A stretch of 64,000 nucleotides of DNA from Zoroaster sp. YZ-2022 (taxonomy: Eukaryota; Echinodermata; Asteroidea; Forcipulatida; Zoroasteridae): the NCBI GenBank assembly GCA_029582265.1, contig CM055822.1:7371200-7435199 (forward strand). The letters run 5' to 3'. The notes below the pieces were generated by a model. It saw only the letters and a list, made by a program, of their open reading frames with translations. It was not told where the DNA came from and made no database searches. Positions 1 to 14,400 of the stretch are shown here, in pieces. How positions within the stretch are numbered: the stretch's first letter is position 1; the number at the start of each line of letters is the position of its first letter. The translations under genes and the position numbers were made by a program.

Positions 1-852
1 TCAGAAACATGTTTACAGAATCCACACTTTATTAGTTAGTTTAAGTACAAATAAAGTAGATTAAACGTGAGTACTGATTGGCTGTATAATAAAATCAGGT
101 AGGGAGAGAAAACCCAATCCACACTGTTGGCCGAGTAGGATTCTTCATGTAGGTAATAAACATCTGACGTCATCGATGTCAAGATGTGATAGTTTCTACA
201 AACAACCAACTGGTGAAAATTTTAGTTGATTTTGCTGTGTCCTTAGTGAGAAAATAGTAAAAATGCATTACAATTGTTTGTATTTATTCTAATGTAGAAA
301 TGGAACACCGGCTGGTGATCTATTTCAGATGTGAACGTTTATTCAGACAGAATAACTTCTCAACAGGTTTGGTACAGACTTGCCAATCTGCCATTACCAT
401 CTTAAAACCAAGCTTTTTAGATAATACTTTGTGAAGCTTCTTTCCAGGTAATCACCAACAGTGTACACCGTAATTAAACAACACGGTGAAACGTTAAGAC
501 ATTTATAGCAAGTTACATGCTGATTATAATAATTAAAAAAACAAGAGAAGCTATAAATTGCATAAATTGATGCGAAGAACAATGATTTTTGGGCAATGAA
601 GTCTGCGCTTACAAAGGAAAGTTGCTGCCTAAGTCCAATGCTTATCTTGTACACTACCAAGGAATACTACACTGGGATTTGCGTAAACATTTCATTGAAA
701 AACCAAACTATTTACATGTACCAATTCATTTTTTTAAAAGTACAAATAGCAGTATTTAGAGCACCGGGCCCCATACTAATTTTAATATATTTATGTACTT
801 GGCATGTCATACCATGATAGCTTAATGTTACTGTTGATCACCCAATTAATTC
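1..852. other. AT-rich non-coding DNA
   Basis: I see no exon, RNA gene or recognisable element. It lies beyond the 3' end of GARRE1 and may be intergenic. Confidence 0.5.
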
Positions 853-1217
853 TTTAACTCTAACTCCCTAGGCCCATTTGCTTGCACATAACCTAAATCC
901 TCCAAAATCCTTCAGTAGTAAAAGCAAACACATGACATGTATGCACACATGTGTTTCTAATCTGTGATACATGTACATGTACATGGCCAGGGACCCTCCC
1001 TGCATGCATGGAGCAATAAACGGTGTCCACTGACCCAAGCACTGACCTTGCAATCACTACAACAAACATGGATGTATATGTACCATGGAAAGGCAAGTAT
1101 GCCTAATAACCAAAATCCTTCACTTTAGCAAAGTGCATGTAGCATGTAACCTCAATCCTTCAAAATCATTCACGTTAGCAAAGAGGATTTTGGAGGATTT
1201 GGGAAGGTTAGGGTTAA
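853..1217 (+). mobile_element. TTAA-flanked MITE, family B
   Basis: TTAA stands at both borders (853-856 and 1214-1217). The ends are inverted: CTCTAACTCCCTAGG on the left and GGTTAGGGTTAA on the right. The body (ACATGTACATGGCCAGGG, CTCCCTGCATGCATGG) recurs at 10736-11118, 36767-37082 and, inverted, 25403-25710. A TTAA target site suggests piggyBac-type mobilisation. No transposase is encoded. Confidence 0.75.
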
Positions 1218-2076
1218 TCATTCAAAACAGAAATTTATTTTTGGGGTTTCTTCAGTAAATCAGTACTTCTTTGAAATAAAGTAAGCAAAAATAAAATAAA
1301 ATTTAAATAAAATTGTATCAATCACGACTTACATAATTTAAACAATTCAATTCCAAGTTGTTTTTAAACAAACTGATTACTTCAAAAAGTGTAGAAAAAC
1401 AAACAAAGTGCCCCACCTCCAGACCTACAGGGAGATGTTTGTCTTTAAAACAAACCAACAAAATTTAAATTAAAAAAAACATTAATTCTAAAAGTAATTC
1501 TAAAAAATCAAGGCTTCTTTGATTTATTTCATTAAGATATAAAATTTGAGGTATATATGCAAATTTGCAGGGGGGAACAAAACAGTTTTTGACTGTCTGT
1601 GAGAGAAACTAACACATTTGTTTTCATGAAAGAAAAGGGCTTGCCATAGAATTTAGTCATAAAAAATACAGTAACAAACGTAAAAATCTTTCTTCTGAAC
1701 TTCATAAATACATAACATTTATCAGTTCATCGTTTGTCTGTTTTAGGGAAAATGATACATAGTTATATGTGATCTGCTCTGGCAAAGCCCGAAACTTCTC
1801 TTCATTTACCATAATACGTAACAGCCATGAAAAGGTCAAACACTGACCCCAGGGAACAGTTTGAGATTTTCATGTCACCATACAGAGTTAGAGCATTTTC
1901 TCTAGATTTTGATGGAAAAAGAAAAATCCTGAAACGTTGTTGGGAACATTGTTAATTTTCACGATAAATTTGGGAGGTCACTCCGAAAAGTTGGGTCCGA
2001 GTTTAGGGTTTTGCCAGAGCCAGTCACATGTCAAACTGTCATTAATGTGGGGGGGGGGGGGAAGAGAAGAAAACAT
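1218..2076. other. Probable GARRE1 3' UTR and downstream DNA
   Basis: This follows the GARRE1 stop codon in the direction of transcription. Minus-strand AATAAA hexamers lie near 1523-1528 and 1234-1239; either could be the poly(A) signal, but nothing decides between them. A run of G at about 2049-2061 lies just after the stop. Confidence 0.4.
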
Positions 2077-2436
2077 CTAGTACTGGCTGTAGGCATACTT
2101 TCGATCCAACTTTGGGTGCCCTCGTGGTCCTCCTCCACCCTGAACCCTACCCTCTCCACCCATAACTCCCCCACCCCGAGGTACTGGCTGTGGTTGCGCC
2201 AATCTCGACATAGAACCAGCTGGTGACACCGGGTTTGACCCACCGGTAGGGGGCCACATCGGTGGTTGGCGTAGGGTCACTGGATCGCTCCATTGTGGTG
2301 TGAGGTGTGGGTGGACGTGGAGCTGTTCTTGCGCCGGGAGTGGGTAGGGCCCTGGGATCGGGGACGCACCGTCGTTAGGGGAGACAGGTCGTTGCCACAA
2401 CACCTTGGGAGGCCAGGTCTTCGTGGACTTTGGTTC
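2077..2436 (-). CDS. GARRE1: GARRE1 exon 12 with stop (residues 890-1008)
   Basis: The acceptor is CTTTTGACAG|GAACCA. It encodes KSTKTWPPKVLWQRP (human KTKTWPPKAPWQHP), then a Pro/Gly-rich tail ending in SQY and a TAG stop at 2077-2079. A second open frame here (stop at 2277-2279) lacks the conserved motif and is rejected. Confidence 0.88.
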   Translation of the reverse strand, partial: EPKSTKTWPPKVLWQRPVSPNDGASPIPGPYPLPAQEQLHVHPHLTPQWSDPVTLRQPPMWPPTGGSNPVSPAGSMSRLAQPQPVPRGGGVMGGEGRVQGGGGPRGHPKLDRKYAYSQY

Positions 2437-5400
2437 CTGTCAAAAGAAAGATGCAGAATAAAACAAGATAAATCAAATATTCTTTGGGAATACAATATCA
2501 AATAATATAATAGTAATAATAATTATTCAATTATTATTTGGTGCATTAAATGTTTTCTTAACAAATGTAAAAATTTGTTTGATCTTGCAAAATAATGGTT
2601 ATTGGCCTTACATTTCAAACCTAGCAGGTTCTTTCAAACCTAGCAAGGCCTTTGAGAAAGAACCTGCTAGGTTTGAAACGTAAGGCCAATAACCATTATT
2701 TTGCATCTATACTACAGGTCCTTTAGGTTGGTAAGCAGTTTGCAACAGCTAATTCTTGTCGTTTTTTTGATCTTGTTAAAAAGCACCAAGAACAAAAGAC
2801 TTTTTGTTCTTGCTGATGGATCTTATTGCACTCAGCAGTCTTGGTCAACTGATAGATGTATTGGGCGAGGTGTCCAGCTAGTAAGGGTGTTAAGGGTGTT
2901 CATGAGCTTTACAGATTTCATCTCACCATTGGGCCTCATATTAACCCTCCTACTCTCTGTGCACTTTAGTTGGAAGTTGCTACAGAAGTCAAAACCAATC
3001 AACTGCCTGTTTTGACTGTTGACCCAAATGTGCACACAGGGGCATTTCTGACTGGTTTTTACTGTCATTTTGACTACCCTCAACAATACCAGACAATAAT
3101 AATAATAATAATAATAATATGTGGACTTATATAGCGCACGTATCCACCAACTAAGTGGTGCTCAAGGCGCATTCTTTTTTACGTGCATTACACAACACAC
3201 GGGACCTACGGCTTTACGTCCCATCCGAAGGACGAAGCAATTATGGTTAAGTACCTTGCTCAAGGACACAAGTGTCATGACTGGGGCTCGAACCCACACC
3301 CTGCTGATGGCAACACCAGAACTTGAGTTCGGTGCGCTAGACCGCTCGGCCACGACACTCCAGTCAAAAATGGTCAACTCATTTTGACCTGTAAATGTAC
3401 TTACTACATGTAAGGTTCGACAGTGTTTGACTTCTAAGTGCACTAGATATACCTTGGCAAGTATATCAACATTTTGACTGATTTTGACCCTTGTAGTAGT
3501 AGGAGGGATAATTACTGTACATCTTGCTCAGCTCTAAGGGGAGTACACAGCTCCGTCTGCCTGTTAGATGATCATTGACCAATCTAAACACAATAAGCAT
3601 CTCTACCGTTACCAATACCCATCTATACTACTGAATGTAGATAAGAAAGTTAATGGTAAAGAGTAAAATGACATGAGGCCCAACAAAACAAAGTCTCTAG
3701 TTTCTGGTCATAGGTCATAGGTCCAGAACACAAAGTATGGTGGCTAAGAGAGGCTATACAAATTGGGCAAACATTCATACCCCTATGTGAAAAAGTCATG
3801 TAAAACACACAGCAGCAGAATTCCAATCGATCCAGTAATTTTGGCTGCAATTGGACATTGTAAAAAAACAAAGCAAAAAAAACAGAAACCTAAAAATGCG
3901 GATGATCAGGCCTGAGGCGACGCGTGCGGAGACCAGAGACCAGAATAATAGAGAATTAGAATTGAATACATACCATTTGGGCAACCTCAAGGTACTTCAT
4001 TGCTCCCTGACCGCTAGGATCAAATCCCCGCCCATGCATCGCATCTTCTCCACCGCTACTGTGTCTCCTGGAATAAAAAAACACAAAAAAACATTTCCAA
4101 TGAGAAGCAACAGATGTGCTGCTGTTCCTCTATGGAACAGTCTCCCAGAATCTGTTGTTGGCGACATCACTGTTACTGGACTCCAATCGTTCAAACGCCG
4201 TGTCAATGAACATCTCCTGGCTACTACAAGACTAGCAATGTGACCTTTTGAAGTCTATCCTGAGCCGCAGTGAACCATTGGATTGGCCCACTAGCTCTAT
4301 ACCCTAGTTTGGCTATTGTTCACCTATGCGTTTATATAAAAAAAAAAAAATAAAAAAAATAACAAACTCTGTTATTTTAGTGATGCTATTATTAAAGAAA
4401 GTATCTAATCAAATGTCAAGCATTGACCTTTCCTCATTTGAAAAGAGGTCAAGTTGTTTTATTATCTCATCCCAAAAGTAAATTATCGTTCCCTTTTGTT
4501 TCCAATTCAGAAAAGCCTAAGGGTCCACTCGGAGAAACAAACGGCCCTTCTAAAGTTTACACGTGCCAATATTTTATACAATACTTGGGTGATTTTTCCC
4601 ACAGAAGGGGTGATTTTGCAAGCGGGTGACATCATGCGGGAAGGTGATTATTAAACAGAGATCACTCAGGTCAGTCACTAACCTCCTGTTGACAGAGGCG
4701 ACAAAGTTTGGCCCTGTCAGCCCGAGTCCCATGACGAATGCATTGTCGCCGTTCTCTGCCGACTCGTCACTGGAGCTGCCGGAATCATGCTGACCAGAGA
4801 AACTGTGACTGAGATACTCAGATGCCCTGGAAAAAGAAAAAAACCAATAACAACATGTTATCACAAGAAAATGATGTTCTAATACAGTTTCTTCATGATG
4901 CTAATATATTTAAAGAGAAGATCACTCATTGGTGATTACCAATTCAAGACCCAAGACCAAGCCGACATCGCCAAAATCAAGCTGAGACCAAGCCGACATC
5001 ACCAAAACCAAGCCAAGATCAAGCCGACATCGCCAAAACCAAGCCAAGACCAAGCCGACATCGCCAAAACCAAGCCGAGACCAAGCCAACATCGCCAAAA
5101 CCAAGCCGAGACCAAGCCGACATCGCCAAAACCAAGCCAAGACCAAGCCAAGACCAAGCCGACATCGCCAAACCCAAGCCAAGACCAAGCCGAGACCAAG
5201 CCGACATCATCAAAACCAAGCTAAGACCAAGCCGACATCACCAAAACCAAGCCAAGACCAAGCCGACATCACCAAAACCAAGCCAATACCAAGCCGACAT
5301 CGCCAAAACCAAGCCAAGACCAAGCCAAGACCAAGCCAAGACCAAGCCGACATCACCAAAACCAAGCCAAGACCAAGCCAAGACCAAGCCGACATCACCA

Positions 5401-8400
5401 AAACCAAGCCAAGACCAAGCCGACATCGCCAAAACCAAGCCGAGACCAAGCCGACATCACCAAAACCAAGCCGAGACCAAGCCGACATTGCCAAAACCAA
5501 GCCGAGACCATCGCCAAAACCAAGCCGAGACCAAGCCGAGACCAAGCCGAGATCAAGCCGACATCGCCAAAACCAAGCCGAGATCAAGCCAACATCACCA
5601 AAACCAAGCCAACATCACCAAAACCAAGCCAACATCGCCAAAACCAAGCCAAGACCAAGCCAAGACCAAGCCAAGACCAAGCCGACATCGCCAAAACCAA
5701 GCCGAGATCAAGCCAACATCACCAAAACCAAGCCGACATCGCCAAAACCAAGCCAAGACCAAGCCAACATCGCCAAATACAAGCCAAGATCAAGCGGACA
5801 CCACCAAAACCAAGCCAAGACCAAGCGGACACCACCAAGACCAAGCCAAGACCAAGCCAAGACCAAGCCAAGACCAAGCCGACACCACCAAAACCATCAA
5901 CTCAGGCTTACCTACAGGCAATCATATGCTAGGGTCAACTACTACATTTATAGCCCTTTCCCCAGAGCTGTTAGCATTTGGAATAGGCTCCCAGTGGCTG
6001 CTGTTACTGTGAACAGTGTGAGAGTGTTCCAGAGAGAAGCAATGCCAGCCATAAGAGAGATGGAGCCACCCATCTCTCTCAGGACCAACCAAGCTCCTCA
6101 CAGCACAAAGCCACACGTAACATACCACCCATCTCTCTCAGGACCAACCAAGCCCCTCACACCACAAAGCCACACGTAACATACCACCCATCTCTCTCAG
6201 GACCAACCAAGCCCCTCACACCACAAAGCCACACGTAACATACCACCCATCTCTCTCAGGACCAACCAAGCCCCTCACAGCACAACGCCACACGTAATAT
6301 ACCACCCATCTCTCTCAGGACCAACCAAGCCCCTCACAGCACAAAGCCACACGTAACATACCACCCATCTCTCTCAGGACCAACCAAGCCCCTCACAGCA
6401 CAACGCCACGCGTAACATACCACCCATCTCTCTCGGGACCAACCAAGCCCCTCACAGCACAAAGCCACACGTAACATACCACCCATCTCTCTCAGGACCA
6501 ACCAAGCCCCTCACAGCACAATGCCACACGTAACATACCACCCATCTCTCTCAGGACCAACCAAGCTCCTCACAGCACAAAGCCACACGTAACATACCAC
6601 CCATCTCTCTCAGGACCAACCAAGCCCCTCACAGCACAATGCCACACGTAACATACCACCCATCTCTCTCAGGACCAACCAAGCCCCTCACAGCACAAAA
6701 CCACGCGTAACATACCACCCATCTCTCTCAGGACCAACCAAGCCCCTCACAGCACAACGCCACACGTAACATACCACCCATCTCTCTCAGGACCAACCAA
6801 GCCCCTCACAGCACAAAGCCACACGTAACATACCACCCATCTCTCTCAGGACCAACCAAGCTCCTCACAGCACAAAGCCACACGTAACATACCACCCATC
6901 TCTCTCAGGACCAACCAAGCCCCTCACAGCACAAAGCCACACGTAACATACCACCCATCTCTCTCAGGACCAACCAAGCCCCTCACACCACAAAGCCACA
7001 CGTAACATACCACCCATCTCTCTCAGGACCAACCAAGCCCCTCACAGCACAAAGCCACACGTAACATACCACCCATCTCTCTCAGGACCAACCAAGCCCC
7101 TCACAGCACAACGCCACGCGTAACATACCACCCATCTCTCTCGGGACCAACCAAGCCCCTCACAGCACAATGCCACACGTAACATACCACCCATCTCTCT
7201 CAGGACCAACCAAGCCCCTCACAGCACAACGCCACACGTAACATACCACCCATCTCTCTCAGGACCAACCAAGCCCCTCACAGCACAAAGCCACACGTAA
7301 CATACCACCCATCTCTCTCAGGACCAACCAAGCCCCTCACAGCACAAAGCCACACGTAACATACCACCCATCTCTCTCAGGACCAACCAAGCTCCTCACA
7401 GCACAAAGCCACACGTAACATACCACCCATCTCTCTCAGGACCAACCAAGCCCCTCACAGCACAAAGCCACACGTAACATACCACCCATCTCTCTCAGGA
7501 CCAACCAAGCCCCTCACAGCACAACGCCACGCGTAACATACCACCCATCTCTCTCAGGACCAACCAAGCCCCTCACAGCACAAAGCCACACGTAACATAC
7601 CAACCCATCTCTCTCAGGACCAACCAAGCCCCTCACAGCACAACGCCACACGTAACATACCAACCCATCTCTCTCAGGACCAACCAAGCCCCTCACAGCA
7701 CAACGCCACACGTAACATACCACCCATCTCTCTCAGGACCAACCAAGCCCCTCACAGCACAACGCCACACGTAACATACCAACCCATCTCTCTCAGGACC
7801 AACCAAGCCCCTCACAGCACAACGCCACACGTAACATACCACCCATCTCTCTCAGGACCAACCAAGCTCCTCACAGCACAAAGCCACACGTAACATACCA
7901 CCCATCTCTCTCAGGACCAACCAAGCCCCTCACAGCACAAAGCCACATGTAACATACCAACCCATCTCTCTCAGGACCAACCAAGCCCCTCACAGCACAA
8001 CGCCACACGTAACATACCACCCATCTCTCTCAGGACCAACCAAGCCCCTCACAGCACAATGCCACACGTAACATACCAACCCATCTCTCTCAGGACCAAC
8101 CAAGCCCCTCACAGCACAATGCCACACGTAACATACCAACCCATCTCTCTCGGGACCAACTAAGCCCCTCACAGCACAACGCCACGTAACATTTTTGCAA
8201 CCCACTCTCTCCAGGACAGCAGCAATGCTTTCAGGCGAGTAAAACATCCAAGATCCAAGACCAGGGTAGGGCTGTGCCGGATATCCGGGTATCCGGATAC
8301 CCGACCGAAACGGTCATTACCCGGTTCCATTTTTCGGTTCCAATTACCCGTAAACGACTTTTTAAAAATCGGACTTAACATTTGAGCGGTGCGAACAGAA

Positions 8401-11400
8401 ATCTGTGGCTCTTGAACAATGTAATGTTTACACTTTTACAGACAATTATCTTTAAATTCAAGAGATTGCACTCCAATAAAGAAAAGATCGATTTAAGTAT
8501 GGTATCCTCTGTATTATAAAAGTCAATTTGTTATCATTTACAGTGTATGTATTTGTACACCACCGGAGGCATGTTATCAACAAAAATGAAAACGGGTATC
8601 CGGGTATCCGAAGTTTCCTGATTTCGGGTATCCGGTTCCAAAAATATCCGAAAACGCACAGCCCTAGACCAGGGGTCAATTTCATAGATCCGCTTAGCAG
8701 ATAAAATTGCTTAGCAGAAGTATTGGCTTAGCAGAAGTATTGGCTTAGCAGAAGTATTGGCTTAGCAGAAGTATTGGCTTAGCGGATGCCTTTGGTAACT
8801 AGCCTTTTATACAAATGTATCATTTTGGCTGGTAAGCCTGTTTTATATTGCAAAAATACTTGCTCAGCAAAATTCTCTGCTTGGCAGCTCTATGAAATTG
8901 GCCTCAGATTATGAAACATTTTATTATCTAAAATTTACTTGGTGTCAAGTTGGTACATTTTTCAATTATCCTGAGAAATTATTTTGTCTAAAGTGCTTTT
9001 ATTTTATAGAAAACACAAATTTGCCGGACAGCAAATTCCATGTAAACATAAAAACAGAAAAAACAGAAAAAAAAACGTTTTTGTTGTTTTCTCAAAAACG
9101 TGTGCACCTAAACATTGCACAGTTTATTTTTATGATATATTGAATTTAATGAATTTAAATTACCGAATACCAATTTTGTACCATCTCTTTAAAAATATAT
9201 AGATAGAACAGGTAAATTGAAGATTCTTAAATAAGTGAACTTGTTAAGGCAGGATGTTGTGGGTTCTAGTACAATCTCACCCTTCTGAGGTCCCGTCGGG
9301 GGGAAATGGCCATGTTCTGTTCAGTCCACTGTGTGGGTAGGACCACTGTCCCTGACTCTCCACCATGTCTAGGTCCTTAGCGTAACCCTTCGTCCTCTTC
9401 CCGAGGAAGTTGGTCGCAATGTACTCGGCAAACTCGGCATCCGTACTGGAGTTGTCGTACATGGACACAATGTCTCTCTCAGCGTTTCTGTTGGCAAACG
9501 GCCGGACTCCTTGTACATATATGGGCGGCTGTTGAGGCAGTTGTTTAAGCTGCTGTGGCTGGGATGTCCATGTTCTGGAGATCATCGTCGTTGGAATCTC
9601 GCCAACTCTATCCTGCGCCTCGGTTTCCTGGAAGGTCGGGTTGAAGTTGCCATATTTGGCGGGGTTGGGGTCAACGTTTCCCCATCCCCCGCTCACAGTA
9701 CTGTGGGTGCTCCCGCTGCTGGTACTCGATGTTGGGGTGGAGTTCTGGGGTGACCTCTGGGAGGTGTCAAGGTGATGGCCAATCACGGTTTGGGAAGGTC
9801 TGGTGATTCCGGACAGGAGGTCTACTACATCCTGAATCTCTGAATCCGATGCAAAACCCTTCCTGTTCAAAACAGGACCTGGACATTAAGAAGACAAATG
9901 AAATCTCACTAATATTTGACCACAAGAGGGCGCTTCAATTCACCGATTGTTTTGCTAATGACATCATATCAAAAGCAACTTTGTGGTCTGCACCTGTTTC
10001 TCACCTATTCTTGTTTTGCTTGTACATTTCTATTCGTGACTGGCTTAACAGAATTTTAAAGATGGGAGTGCACATTTACATGTAGGTACTAATTCAATTA
10101 CAAAATTACTGAATGATAATCTTAAAAATTTGGTGATGGTAGTGAACATCTTGAGAAATTGTTCCATTTGACATACTGTAATTTTATATAGATTGGTGAA
10201 ATTCTTGCGTCGGGAGATAAACAATTGATTTAATTTTGCCCTACACCGACGTGTGTATAGCACTGCACGCTCAGAGTCGCCTGTGTAGTTTTTTCACAGA
10301 CACTCGGAGGGCACTGAGCATGCAGTGCTATACATGCGTCGGTGTAGGGCAAAATTAAATCAATACTGTAATTTTGTTGAAAAAGATGAAATGAATTACA
10401 AATTTGAAATTGATCACGGCCATGATCCATTTTCCACAACAAAATGCATACAAATAAAACTGAAAGGGGCAGTATCGTCAAGATCAGAGCAGACTTAATA
10501 ATAATAATAAAGATTTGTAGCGCGCACATATCCACCCTGCTGGGCACTCAAGGCTGACTTTCCACAGGGCATGGAATCGATGTCCTAGTTTAAGATGAAC
10601 ACAGTGACTGAAAATTACTGGCTCATTTGTGCAGCAGCAACGGTAATATGACCTTATCATGTGAGGTATTATGGGAGTCAATCTAAAACTAGCCTTCCGA
10701 TTCCATGCCCTGTTGATCATGACGATGCTGTCCCTTTAACCCTAACTCCCTAGGCCCATTTGCTTACACATAACCTGAATCCTTCTTAACTCCCTAGGCC
10801 CATTTGCTTACACATAACCTGAATCCTCCAAAATCCTTCAGTAGTAAAGTAAGCACATGACATGTAATGCACACATGTGTTTCTAATCTGTGATACATGT
10901 ACATGGCCAGGGACCCTCCCTGCATGCATGGAGAAACAAACAGCGTCCACTGACCCAAGCACTGACCTTGCAATCACTACAACAAACATGGATGTACATG
11001 TACCATGGAAAGGCAAGTATGCCTAATAACATCAATCCTTCAAAATCCTTCACTTTAGCAAAGAGGATTTTGGAGGATTTTGGAGGATTTGGGGAGGATT
11101 TGGGAAGGTTAGGGTTAATGCATTTTCATTATTTCCATGTCAACAACAGAACGGAATATACTGTAACTTTCACAGGTTGGTTTCTATACACATCTCTTCG
11201 TTCAATTTCACCAATGATGAATAATCTTTTTCAACATTTTCAACTCATTTTCACCGTACCCTTATAGTTGATAACATTTTTGTTCCACGGAGCCTGCTCC
11301 TCGGTTGGGCTAGGGTGAGATGTGATGGTGACTGTGGGGCTAATCATTGTGGGGCGTTGGGTTGCTGCGGGGATGGTTTCCTTGGTAACCTCTCTCTTTG

Positions 11401-14400
11401 GCGTACTGCAGCATACTGGTTCCTAGAAAGTGACAAGATATTCATAGTAACAAAGTTTCAAATTTCCTTGTTTGTCGCGTACACGTATGTGGACTTTTAT
11501 TCATGTACAATGCACTGTATATGCACACATTAGACTTGATGGAAATTTATACTGATGTTTCATAAAGCTTTATGCAGTGACGTCATCACACAGCCATGTT
11601 AGAGGACAAATGAGAACGCACTCAAAAATGGGCAGGACATTCAGCACGCATAAATGAACCAATGAGTTACCTTATGTTGTGTCTCAGCGAGGGCGCCCTT
11701 CAGTTTGTAACATTATTATTATTATTATTATTATTAAACATTTCTTTCAAAAGCACACTTAAGCACTGTAGCTCGGAAGCCTGAGGAAACCTGTAAACAA
11801 GGACGCTTGCTATGTGAACCAGAAACACCGGGGTAAACCGCTACTCTTCCATGATAAGTGTTCTGGGTTCTTTTATGTGCATTACTTAATCTAATACACG
11901 GGACCTACGGCTTAACGTCCCATCTGAAGGACGAAGCAATTATGGTTAAGTGTCTTGCTCAAGGACATAAGCGCCGTGACCAGCCATGCCGGGGTTCAAA
12001 CCCACATTCTGACAACACCAGAACTTGAGTGCGATGCACTAGACCGCTTGGCCACGACACTCCACAACACTCACTCATATGCCTTAAGACAAAAAAAGGT
12101 CTCCAGTATCTGGTCTCCGCACGCATCATCTCAGCATTTTTAATTTCCTTTTCTTTTTTTTGTGCTATGAAACGATGTCCAATTGGATTGATTGGATTGA
12201 TTGGACTGATTGGAATTTTGCTGTGCTGTTTTAAATGACTTTTTCACATAGGGTATGTACATTTATGAGGACTCTCTTAGCCACAATACTTTGTACATCG
12301 GTAATTTCCCTGGGGAAAAAAAAAAAAAAAAAAAAAAAAAGCGCGTCACCGCACCGATTTTGAAGCCAACCTATGACAAGAAACCGGACCCTTTTTTGGG
12401 GGCCTTAGATCTATTGTGAACAAGGCTATGGGCTGCTCCAGATTTTTTTTTTACAATATAAGAATGAATTCTTACTTTAGACTGAAGAGGTGGCTCCTGA
12501 CTCGCTGCTGATTGGCCACTGACGGTGTTGTCGGATCTGTGATTGGTTGGTTTTACATCCTGGTCAGGCTCAAAGGCCACATAGAACTCACTACTCCGGG
12601 TCTTCGTCAAAGAACCCGAGCCAAGACCAAACTTGGAAGCCAGTTTCTCCATGGTGTGACGGAAGCCCTTGCCCAGGGGAGACCCTGGGGTGTTGTCCAC
12701 TGGTTTGCCGCTCCCCTTGGAGGTGGGGACTGACGAGGTCTGTTCCATCTGACGGAGTTTGATTTTGATCGTCGGCAAGGGTGGTTTTCTAATTGGAAGA
12801 AAAAGCGACACTAAATACCATGATCCTATCAAGAACACTGCTTTTAGTCTAAGTACACCTTTAGAAAAAAGGTCATTATGTGTATTCATATTTCATGAGG
12901 ATGCAGAAATATGTTGAATGAACTATCTGTGAAAGTTTAAGCTCAAGTGCTCTGAAAAAAGTTGAGAATCTTTACTCACAGGGGTGTGATTTGACAAAAG
13001 TAAAAAAATCCTGAAAAATGGGAAGCGGGCCTGGGTCTCCCTTTGGTCTTCAAAGCCCCCTGAACCTCCTAGATGTTTAATTTTGGAGGATTTACAGACT
13101 CTCCACATCCCCACAAACAAGAAACTACAGGTATGGACACAAATACAGGCTACTTCTTTCTTTCCTTGGTAGCTATACTTCTCTTCTTTCAAGAACATTT
13201 TGAGGCAAAGGGAGATTTTTTAAAATCCTGAAATTATGAAGAAAAAAAATAAATAAAAAAATAAAATAAAATCAGACCTGCAATTTGTTTATTGTTCAAT
13301 TACTAATCCTACATCTAACCTTTAACCAACTTCACATCATATTAACATTTTGATAAAGAATTTTATAATTTTACTTTAGGTGAACTCTAGGTTCAACTGA
13401 ACAATTATATTCCTAGATTGGTGAAATTCTTGCGTCGGGAGATAAACAATTGATTTTATTTTTCCCTACACCGACGTGTGTATAGCACTGCATGCTCAGT
13501 GCTTTCCGAGTGTCTGTGAAAAAACTACACAGGCGACTCGGGCGGGATTCGAACCCACGACCTCCTGCTTACTAGTGCAGACGTCTTAACCTCTCGACCA
13601 CTGAGCTTGCCCGATGACGATTGGCCGGCTAGAATCCTATATAGCAGCGGGTTCCGCGATATATATAGATTGGTGAAATTGTTGCGTCGGGAGATAAACA
13701 ATTGATTTAATTTTGCCCTACACCGACGTGTGTATAGCACTGCATGCTCAGTGCTTTAATTAATTATATTCCTAATGGCCAATGACTGCCTTTCTTCATA
13801 TGGCACTTAACCCTCCTAGTTCTGGTGCCTTTTTCAGACAAGTTGATGCACCATTTGAAACCATTCGTTTTGTGAAACACACCAAGGTGTAGTGTATTCA
13901 CCATTCAAAACCATTTGAATGATTTATAAGCCACTGTGTAGTACATTCACCATTTGAAACCATTCGGCTATGGAAACACACCAAGGTGTAGTTTATCCAA
14001 CATTCAAAACCATTTGAATGATTTATAAGCCACTGTGTAGTACATTCACCATTTGAAACCATTCGGCTATGGAAACACACCAAGGTGTAGTGTATCCACC
14101 ATTCAAAACCATTTGAATGATTTATAAGCCACTGTGTAGTACATTCACCATTTGAAACCATTCGGCTATGGAAACACACCAAGGTGTAGTTTATCCAACA
14201 TTCAAAACCATTTGAATGATTTATAAGCCACTGTGTAATACATTCACCATTTGAAACCATTCGGCTATGGAAACACACCAAGGTGTAGTGTATCCACCAT
14301 TCAAAACCATTTGAATGATTTATAAGCCACTGTGTAGTACATTCACCATTTGAAACCATTCGGCTATGGAAACACACCAAGGTGTAGTGTATCCACCATT

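Noticed and set aside
2277..2501. Alternative terminal frame for GARRE1
   Set aside because: It lacks the KTWPPK..W motif and would need exon 11 skipped; the chosen frame fits phase and homology.
4895..5590. Open frames through the CCAAGCC array, resembling a Lys/Pro-rich repeat protein
   Set aside because: Open on both strands because of the repeat; unit length varies and shifts frame, so there is no selection on a protein.
9241..9281. TGA after SEG as the true GARRE1 stop
   Set aside because: The TGA overlaps a GTGAGA donor, and the next exons continue in phase with conserved SSSDES, RRHSSG and KTWPPK motifs.
13527..13630. Genuine tRNA gene on the minus strand
   Set aside because: The A and B boxes are recognisable, but three copies share the same long non-tRNA flanks, as expected for a SINE.
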